Shown here one piece after another: positions 16,175-21,193 of a stretch of DNA of 21,193 bases (within the stretch, counting starts at the first letter, position 1; each line of letters begins with the position of its first letter). Source of the stretch: Deltaproteobacteria bacterium (lineage in GTDB: Bacteria; Desulfobacterota; DSM-4660; Desulfatiglandales; HGW-15); the NCBI GenBank assembly GCA_016926135.1, contig JAFGPH010000401.1:1-21193 (forward strand), written 5' to 3'. Both the position numbers and the translations under genes were made by a program. The notes beneath the pieces are model-generated. The model did no database searches and was not told the DNA's origin. It saw only the letters and a list, made by a program, of their open reading frames with translations.

Positions 16175-17573
16175 ACAGAGCATCCTGGTCGTCGATGACG
16201 AGAGGAGCATGCGCGAGTTTCTCGAAATCATGCTCACCAAAGAAGGGTATGAAGTCTCCCTCGCCTCCAGTGGGGAAGATGCCGTCGAGATCCTGGGGAG
16301 CAGGAAATTCGAGCTGGTCATCACGGATATCAAGATGAAAGATGTGAACGGAATCGCTGTCCTCAAGAAGGCGAAGGAAATCAACCCGGAGACTGTGGTG
16401 GTCATGATTTCCGCCTTTGCTACGGCCGAAACGGCCGTTGATGCCATGAAAGAGGGCGCTTATGATTATATCCCGAAACCTTTCAAAGTTGGAGAGTTCA
16501 AGCGAATCATCCGGGATGCCCTTCAAACCGCAAAACGCCCCCCGATCGAGGAGAACAGGGAGGACAAGGAATGGGCTCCCCACTTTGGTTGCCTCATTGG
16601 GGAAAGCCCGAACATGCGCAAGGTTTATGACCTCATTGAGAGGGTGGCGCAGACCAAGAGCAACATTCTCATCTCCGGGGAAAGCGGGACGGGCAAGGAG
16701 TTGGTAGCCAAGGCCATCCACCGGCAAAGCCAAAGACGGGAAAAACCCTTTGTGGTGATCAACTGTGCAGGAATTCCTGAGAGTTTGATTGAGAGCGAAC
16801 TCTTCGGGTACAAAAAGGGCGCTTTCACCGGCGCCAACATGGACAAGGAAGGTTTGTTTGAGGTCGCGGAGGGAGGGAGCATTTTTCTGGATGAGATCGG
16901 AGAACTTACCCCGGCCATTCAGGTGAAACTGCTCAGGGTCATCCAGGAACGCACCTTCACGGCGGTAGGGGGTGTCGAGGAAAAGGCGGTAGATGTCCGT
17001 CTGATTTCGGCCACCAACAAGAATCTGGAAGAAGAAGTCCTGGCCAAAAAATTCAGAGAGGACCTCTTTTTCAGGCTGAACGTGATTCAGATCGCCATGC
17101 CTCCTTTAAGGACAAGAGAGGGGGACCTCCCTTTGCTGGCTCAGTATTTCCTGGGAAAATACTCCCAAGAACTCGGCAAGGACGTGAAGAAGGTTTCGGC
17201 TTATGCCATGGAGGTGCTGGGTCAGTACAGCTTCCCGGGAAATGTGAGGGAACTCGAGAACATCATCGAACGAAGCGTCGCTCTGGAGACTTCCAACATC
17301 ATCCTTCCGGAAAGCCTTGCGTTGTCCAGCTTCAGAGCAGAGGATCTCAAGCAAAACCGGCGTCAGACCGATCTGCCTTTCGAAGGGACGAACCTGGACG
17401 AGGTCATGGCGGGGATCGAAAGGGAGTACATCATGGGTGCATTGGAAATGGGTCGTGGATCCAAACAGAAGGCGGCTGACGTGCTGGGGATCAATCTGAG
17501 ATCATTGAGATACAGAATGGAGAAATTGGGGCTCGACAGGGAGTCGACCGGCGAAGGACCTAAGCCCGAATGA
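16158..17573 (+). CDS. pilR: Sigma-54-dependent response regulator, PilR-like
   Basis: A full NtrC-type regulator of 471 residues. The receiver domain (about 1-125) has Asp13/Asp14, the phosphate acceptor Asp57 in TDIKM and Lys107 in PKP. The AAA+ domain (about 143-375) has Walker A GESGTGKE (174-181), the sigma-54 contact loop GAFTGA (221-226) and Walker B FLDEIGE (243-249). A Fis-type helix-turn-helix closes it (KQKAADVLGINLRSLRYRM, 436-454). It activates sigma-54 promoters by ATP-driven remodelling. The PilR name rests on family resemblance and on pilA being next; the partner kinase PilS is not in the window. The start is TTG at 16158, inside the end of pyrC. Confidence 0.85.
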   Translation: MSGKDRQSILVVDDERSMREFLEIMLTKEGYEVSLASSGEDAVEILGSRKFELVITDIKMKDVNGIAVLKKAKEINPETVVVMISAFATAETAVDAMKEGAYDYIPKPFKVGEFKRIIRDALQTAKRPPIEENREDKEWAPHFGCLIGESPNMRKVYDLIERVAQTKSNILISGESGTGKELVAKAIHRQSQRREKPFVVINCAGIPESLIESELFGYKKGAFTGANMDKEGLFEVAEGGSIFLDEIGELTPAIQVKLLRVIQERTFTAVGGVEEKAVDVRLISATNKNLEEEVLAKKFREDLFFRLNVIQIAMPPLRTREGDLPLLAQYFLGKYSQELGKDVKKVSAYAMEVLGQYSFPGNVRELENIIERSVALETSNIILPESLALSSFRAEDLKQNRRQTDLPFEGTNLDEVMAGIEREYIMGALEMGRGSKQKAADVLGINLRSLRYRMEKLGLDRESTGEGPKPE

Positions 17574-17600
17574 ATAAGGACGTAATTGTGCCCGATCAAG

Positions 17601-17613
17601 GACAAAATTTGTC
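17601..17613. promoter_or_regulatory. Inverted repeat GACAAA-A-TTTGTC
   Basis: A perfect 6-bp inverted repeat around one central A, 28 bases after the pilR stop. The half-site TTTGTC resembles the TGTC cores described for P. aeruginosa PilR binding, and two further TGTC cores lie at about 17629-17632 and 17754-17757. An enhancer role for PilR is inference; such a short repeat can arise by chance. Confidence 0.25.
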
Positions 17614-17682
17614 AACGATTGCCAAAAAATGTCCGATTTGCGCTTGAGAGGAACCAGTGCCAGTCACGCCGGGTCGGATTGT

Positions 17683-17712
17683 TTGATGGGGCTACTTGTA
17701 ACATTCTATAAT
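17683..17712 (+). promoter_or_regulatory. Sigma-70-like promoter upstream of pilA
   Basis: TTGATG at 17683-17688 (4 of 6 to the -35 consensus), an 18-base spacer, then a perfect TATAAT at 17707-17712. A transcript would start near 17719, about 190 bases before the pilA ATG. It lies in an A+T-rich stretch between pilR and pilA. Confidence 0.5.
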
Positions 17713-17727
17713 GATAGCATTTATTGC

Positions 17728-17742
17728 TGGGGATCGAAATGC
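17728..17742 (+). promoter_or_regulatory. Alternative sigma-54-like element (GG-N10-GC)
   Basis: TGG at 17728-17730, then ten bases, then GC at 17741-17742. The two most conserved dinucleotides have exact spacing, but the surrounding bases fit the consensus less well than the element at 17759. Confidence 0.3.
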
Positions 17743-17758
17743 GGAAGGTTCTTGTCTC

Positions 17759-17774
17759 TGGCATGATAATTGAA
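17759..17774 (+). promoter_or_regulatory. Sigma-54-like -24/-12 promoter for pilA
   Basis: TGGCATG, four bases, TTGAA. This matches the TGGCAYG-N4-TTGCW consensus at every position except the -12 cytosine, which is A here. A PilR-type activator is encoded just upstream and pilA just downstream, the expected regulatory pairing. Transcription would start near 17785. The non-consensus -12 base lowers confidence. Confidence 0.5.
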
Positions 17775-17854
17775 TGATAGGGGGCAAAGGCCTGAAAAAG
17801 TAATGATACGGGAGAGGAGGTGAATAGAAAGGTAGGTAGATTGAGTTCTTGGGT

Positions 17855-17870
17855 ATTGATCATGATCAAT
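17855..17870. promoter_or_regulatory. Perfect 16-bp palindrome in the pilA leader
   Basis: ATTGATCATGATCAAT reads identically on both strands. It lies 40 bases before the pilA start and downstream of all promoter candidates, so it would be in the 5' untranslated RNA. It may be an operator for a dimeric regulator or an RNA/DNA structural element; nothing identifies the factor. Confidence 0.4.
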
Positions 17871-17910
17871 GGTTCAGAACGACATACGATATGACACTTG
17901 GAGGATCATT

Positions 17911-18291
17911 ATGTTGACGAAATTGCGCAAAAAGGATGAACGAGGCTTCACACTGATTGAGTTGATGATCGTTATCGCCATCATCGGTATTCTGGCTGCG
18001 ATCGCCATTCCTCAATTCAGCGCCTACAGGGTGCGGTCGTACAATTCCGCCGCCAACGCGGATATCAGAAACGCCGCGACTGCCCAGGAAGCCTACTTTG
18101 TGGACGCACAGTCCTATAGTACCGCGCTGAGCCTGATCACGGGCAGCTCGTACGGTCTATTCACCTCCCAGAACGTTACGGTAACCATTGCCGGTGCCAG
18201 TACATCCGGTTATACCATGTCGTCCTATCATTCATCGGGCGACAAGACCTGGAGCATCGCCGGTCCGGGTGGTTCTGTGACGGGAAGTTAA
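17911..18291 (+). CDS. pilA: Type IVa major pilin (prepilin)
   Basis: A 126-residue prepilin with a short basic leader (MLTKLRKKDERG) cut by PilD before Phe, then the conserved transmembrane stretch FTLIELMIVIAIIGILAA with Glu5. The mature chain is 114 residues and has no cysteine, so it lacks the disulfide D-region of Neisseria-type pilins. Residues 1-57 follow the Geobacter PilA pattern (IPQFSAYRVRSYNSAA; aromatics at 1, 24, 27, 32, 51, 57). The remaining ~57 residues are Ser/Gly/Thr-rich with further aromatics. I start at 17911, with GGAGG seven bases upstream; an in-frame ATG at 17869 would give a 26-residue leader but has no Shine-Dalgarno. Confidence 0.94.
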   Translation: MLTKLRKKDERGFTLIELMIVIAIIGILAAIAIPQFSAYRVRSYNSAANADIRNAATAQEAYFVDAQSYSTALSLITGSSYGLFTSQNVTVTIAGASTSGYTMSSYHSSGDKTWSIAGPGGSVTGS

Positions 18292-20511
18292 TCAATCTTT
18301 CTTATTCGAGGGAAAGGGGGCACTCCCCTTTCCCTCTTTTGTTTTTTGGGGCCGAGCCTCCTTTTCCATCTTCCGCTTCAATTCGATGCTGCGATCATAG
18401 GCCTTTTGAAAAGCCGCACCTTTTTCAAGGAGCACCTCTGCAAGCAAGGGGAGCACATGAGTCATGTCCGGGGTTACCTCGATCAAAGGCCTCTCCGGCC
18501 CGAGTCCGTCCAGATAGCGATTCAGTTTCTCGGGATCTATCGTGCCGAGGAGACGAGAGAGAACAACTTTCGCCCGTTCATATAGACCGCTCCGCATATA
18601 TACTTCGGCCAGACAAAGGTGCGCTGGAATGAGTGTCGGCTGCAGGCCAACCAGCCTCTCGAGGAGCATGGCAGCTCTTCCCCGCCGGCCGGTTTCCTTG
18701 TATGCGAAGCCGAGCCGCAAGAGGTCGAGAGGATTTCCCGGATCCATGTCTGTAGCCTTCTCCAAGGCCTCCACGGCCTGTTCCGGATTGCCTGTTTTGA
18801 GCAGCAATATGCCCATATTGCTGAGGGCCAGTGAGACCTCTGCCGGATGGCGACAGTTTACAGCAGCCTTCAGTAGCTCCATGACCTCCGGCAGGGAACC
18901 CGGACCCCGTGCCAGGATTAGAGAAGCGAGGTTGTTGTGTGCGCCGGGGCAGCAGGGATCGATCCTGAGCGCTTCTCGATATAGGTCGAATGCCTTATCG
19001 TTCTCTCCTCTGGCCTGAGCGATCAGGCCCAAATTGAAATAGGTGATGCCTTTCTCCGTTCGACTGTGAATGCCTTTACCCTCCAGGGCTTTACGATACA
19101 TCTCTATGGCCTTCCGCTCATCGCCCTGGAGGTAGAAAAACTTGCCCAGATTATGATGGGCCCTGAAGGAATCAGGGTATTTGCGAAGACAGTCCAGCCA
19201 GAGACTCCCCTCGTCTTTCCATGCAAAGTTGCGGAGGAAGGTCATATGCCCGAAAGAAACTAGAAGGACGATGGTGAAGAGGGAGAGCATCGATTGAAGG
19301 GTTCGGTTTCGAGAGAAGTGGGAGAGGAGCCGCTGCAGTCCGAGGGCCACCGGGACAAAAAGCAACATGGACGGCAGATAGTTCCGGTGCTCAAAAACCA
19401 GTTCCATGGGCAGGAGGGTCGACTCCAGCGTGTGGTTGAGAAAAAAGAAGAAAACGCAAAATGCGATGAGAGCTGCCCTCCTGGCCAGCGTACAGGACGC
19501 AACCAGGATGGCCAGGACGAGAAGGAGAGAAAAGAGGGTCGTGGACGGGTCCAGAAACGAGTGGGAAATCAGGATATCGTGGTCTATCGAGAGTCTCTCC
19601 GGAACCGGGTATGCCAGGAGGCTTAGGTAGAACACCAGTACCCTTGGTTGGGTAAGAAGACGTTCCCAGAGGGTGAATGGCCTGATTTCATAAAGCTGAA
19701 ACACACGTTCCAGGATGTCCGTGAAGAAAAACAGAGCGGCCAGGCCTCCAAGCACCGGAATTCCATAAGTGAGGGCGAAGGTCTTCAGGGCCCTCTTCGC
19801 GGTTTCTCTCCGGACCCCCACATCCAGCAGAAGGTGGAGCAGGAAGAGGCTCACCGGAAGCAGCAGGGCGTTCTCTTTGGAACCCAGGGAGAGAAGTCCT
19901 GCCAAGACACACGAGATGAGAAAGATTGTCCGGCCCCCCCTGCCGCCGGCGAGCCGTGCCTTCACGTAGAAATACATCGCCATGACATAGAACATGGCGG
20001 CCAGAGAGGTCATCCGCTGCACCATGTAGGTGACAGCCTGGGTCTGGAGGGGGTGAATCGCCCAAAATGCAGTAGCCAAAAGGGCCACAAAATAGGAAGA
20101 TGTGGTGGTTGCAGCCGCCGGCACCGGGAGTCTCAGGGCATGGTGAATGAAAAGGTAGAGGAAGAGGGTCGCGACGATGTGGATGCATATGTTGACCGCA
20201 TGGTATCCGAATGGGGCGTCGCCACCCGCATAATGGTTCAGGGCCAGGGAGAGTCGTGACACCGGCCGGAAGAACTCGACACTGCTTGTCGAGGGGGTGG
20301 AGAGGAAGGTGGCCTTGATTTCTGACCATTCGAGGCTTGTGAGGTGAAGGCGGCGGTTTTCGACGATGTTGGGGCCGTCATCCAGATGCCAGGAGGCATT
20401 CAGGGAGTTGGAATACACGATCAGGACGAGCAGACAAAGCGAAACGAACGCGAATAGATTCTTTCGGCAGAGAGAAAGACGGGTTTCATCTTGAAGGTCG
20501 ATGGGTTTCAT
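18292..20511 (-). CDS. TMTC/GT-C-like multi-span membrane protein with C-terminal TPRs
   Basis: The 739-residue product has about ten hydrophobic spans in its first ~430 residues. After span 1 comes an LDDGPNI motif (Asp44-Asp45), followed by FFRPVSRLSLALNH, AIHPLQTQAVTYMVQRMTSL, GSKENALLLPVSLF and EHRNYLPSMLLF. These resemble the TMTC/DUF1736 group, which is related to GT-C glycosyltransferases that use lipid-linked sugars. From about residue 448 to 660 it carries five or six TPRs (HHNLGKFFYLQGDERKAIEM, YFNLGLIAQARGENDKAFDL), then a lysine-rich tail. The substrate is unknown; pilin glycosylation is a guess from position. Start 20511 is uncertain (20547 also possible); neither has well-spaced Shine-Dalgarno sequence. 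It converges on pilA with abutting stops. Confidence 0.75.
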   Translation of the reverse strand: MKPIDLQDETRLSLCRKNLFAFVSLCLLVLIVYSNSLNASWHLDDGPNIVENRRLHLTSLEWSEIKATFLSTPSTSSVEFFRPVSRLSLALNHYAGGDAPFGYHAVNICIHIVATLFLYLFIHHALRLPVPAAATTTSSYFVALLATAFWAIHPLQTQAVTYMVQRMTSLAAMFYVMAMYFYVKARLAGGRGGRTIFLISCVLAGLLSLGSKENALLLPVSLFLLHLLLDVGVRRETAKRALKTFALTYGIPVLGGLAALFFFTDILERVFQLYEIRPFTLWERLLTQPRVLVFYLSLLAYPVPERLSIDHDILISHSFLDPSTTLFSLLLVLAILVASCTLARRAALIAFCVFFFFLNHTLESTLLPMELVFEHRNYLPSMLLFVPVALGLQRLLSHFSRNRTLQSMLSLFTIVLLVSFGHMTFLRNFAWKDEGSLWLDCLRKYPDSFRAHHNLGKFFYLQGDERKAIEMYRKALEGKGIHSRTEKGITYFNLGLIAQARGENDKAFDLYREALRIDPCCPGAHNNLASLILARGPGSLPEVMELLKAAVNCRHPAEVSLALSNMGILLLKTGNPEQAVEALEKATDMDPGNPLDLLRLGFAYKETGRRGRAAMLLERLVGLQPTLIPAHLCLAEVYMRSGLYERAKVVLSRLLGTIDPEKLNRYLDGLGPERPLIEVTPDMTHVLPLLAEVLLEKGAAFQKAYDRSIELKRKMEKEARPQKTKEGKGSAPFPSNKKD
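18308..18347 (+). terminator. Intrinsic terminator after pilA
   Basis: GAGGGAAAGGGG (18308-18319) pairs perfectly with CCCCTTTCCCTC (18325-18336) around a five-base loop, followed by TTTTGTTTTTT (18337-18347). It starts 16 bases after the pilA stop. The same bases encode the C-terminal residues of the convergent minus-strand gene. Read on the minus strand, the hairpin is not followed by a T run, so it acts in one direction only. Confidence 0.92.
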
Positions 20512-20532
20512 CTCCCACGCGTGAGCGATACC

Positions 20533-21193
20533 ATGCCGGCAAACCATCCCTCAGCCGCACGAAAAAGCCTCTTTCCCCGGGAAGGGGTCCTGCTCCTGGG
20601 CGCAGGGCTCTTGATCGTTCTGGCCTATTTCCCCACTTTCTTCGGGGAGTTTATACTGGACGACCGCCCGTTCGTCAAGGAGAACCCCTACATCCGGGAG
20701 TTTCACGGCCCCCTCTCCTACCTGCAGCAGCAGGATGGAGTTGTGACGCCCCGTGCCGGGAAGACGCATTCCTGGTACTATCGACCCTTAACAAACGTGA
20801 CGTACAGCCTTGATTTCAAGATCTGGGGCCTCGACCCTTCCGGCTTCAGGGCAACGAATCTGGCACTCCACCTCCTGACCTGCATGGTTCTTTACTTGTG
20901 CCTCAAGCGGTTCGTAAAAGGGGGAATTGCCGCCCTCGTGGGCGCACTCCTTTTCGGACTGCATCCCGCCAACACCGAGTCTGTCTCATGGGTTGCCTCG
21001 CGGAACAACATCCTGGTCACCCTGTTCTGCCTGGGGTCTCTCTATTTTCACCTCCGGTGGAGAGAAGGCGGCGCAACGCGGAATGGCCTGCTCTCCCTGG
21101 CCTGTTTTTCGCTTGCCCTCCTGAGCAAGGAGTTTGCAGCGATGTTTTTGCCCATCCTCTGGCTGCATGACCGGTATCCGGGGGGAAATGTAC
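20533..21193 (+). CDS. TMTC/GT-C-like membrane protein, N-terminal part (runs off window)
   Basis: An open frame from ATG 20533 reaches the window end without a stop (220 codons). It starts with a short basic segment and a membrane span (LLLGAGLLIVLAYF), then FILDDRPFVKENPYIREF, WYYRPLTNVTYSLDF, GFRATNLALHLLTCMVLYLC, LHPANTESVSWVASRNNIL and LLSKEFAAMFLPILW. These blocks align in order with those of the minus-strand neighbour, so the two are divergent paralogues. The HPxxTExVxWxxxR pattern is typical of the bacterial TMTC-like family. C-terminal TPRs would be expected beyond the window. The start is inferred from topology and position; only a weak GAG precedes it. Confidence 0.72.
   Translation, partial: MPANHPSAARKSLFPREGVLLLGAGLLIVLAYFPTFFGEFILDDRPFVKENPYIREFHGPLSYLQQQDGVVTPRAGKTHSWYYRPLTNVTYSLDFKIWGLDPSGFRATNLALHLLTCMVLYLCLKRFVKGGIAALVGALLFGLHPANTESVSWVASRNNILVTLFCLGSLYFHLRWREGGATRNGLLSLACFSLALLSKEFAAMFLPILWLHDRYPGGNV

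Larger units (their letters stand above)
17574..17910. other. 337-base pilR-pilA intergenic region
   Basis: No coding sequence of substance is seen here. The stretch is visibly more A+T-rich than its flanks and holds the promoter and operator candidates listed separately: an interrupted inverted repeat at 17601-17613, a sigma-70-like promoter at 17683-17712, two sigma-54-like elements (17728-17742 and 17759-17774), a palindrome at 17855-17870 and the pilA Shine-Dalgarno GGAGG at 17899-17903. No terminator for pilR is visible, so pilR messages may read into pilA. Confidence 0.7.

Noticed and set aside
1..21193. CRISPR arrays, tRNA or rRNA genes, insertion sequences, prophage or defence genes
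   Set aside because: I saw no repeat-spacer array, no tRNA-like cloverleaf, no transposase and no compositional break; the window is conserved chromosomal sequence.

Overview
The window is a bacterial chromosome segment that runs from the last codons of EF-Tu through a complete, fused S10-spc-alpha ribosomal protein cluster, into pyrimidine and type IV pilus genes. Gene order, the zinc-finger version of L24, the zinc forms of S14, S4 and L36, the NtrC-type PilR and a type IVa pilin whose mature N-terminus closely follows the Geobacter PilA pattern all point to a Gram-negative deltaproteobacterium (Desulfobacterota sensu lato). I cannot place it below that level from sequence alone. GC content looks to be in the mid-50s percent, with no visible compositional break.

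Region 1 (1-14678, all + strand): tuf 3' end, then rpsJ-rplC-rplD-rplW-rplB-rpsS-rplV-rpsC-rplP-rpmC-rpsQ-rplN-rplX-rplE-rpsZ-rpsH-rplF-rplR-rpsE-rpmD-rplO-secY-infA-rpmJ-rpsM-rpsK-rpsD-rpoA-rplQ. These encode ribosomal proteins, the protein-export channel SecY, initiation factor IF-1 and the RNA polymerase alpha subunit. Spacing is tight or overlapping in many places. Several 50-150 bp spacers can fold into hairpins just ahead of a gene. One, at the rplX-rplE junction, covers the rplE Shine-Dalgarno sequence at the place where E. coli S8 represses the spc operon. adk and map, often found between secY and infA, are absent. A clear intrinsic terminator at 14806-14846 closes the cluster.

Region 2 (14891-17573, + strand): a class I dihydroorotase (pyrC) overlaps a PilR-like sigma-54 response regulator by 17 bases. 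No pilS or pyrB lies alongside.

Region 3 (17574-18347, + strand): a 337-base regulatory region with a good sigma-70-like promoter, two sigma-54-like -24/-12 candidates and a perfect 16-bp palindrome, then pilA (126-residue prepilin) and a strong terminator. The terminator lies inside the 3' end of the convergent gene.

Region 4 (18292-21193): two divergently transcribed multi-membrane-span proteins of the TMTC/GT-C-like type. The minus-strand one is complete and carries C-terminal TPRs. The plus-strand one runs off the window. They are clearly paralogous to each other, and their position beside pilA suggests, but does not prove, a role in modifying a surface protein such as the pilin.

Most of the window is conserved housekeeping sequence. 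The points most worth following up are the Geobacter-like but longer, aromatic-rich pilin and its promoter region, the candidate autoregulatory mRNA hairpins, the restriction of TTG start codons to small-subunit genes, and the back-to-back TMTC-like pair.
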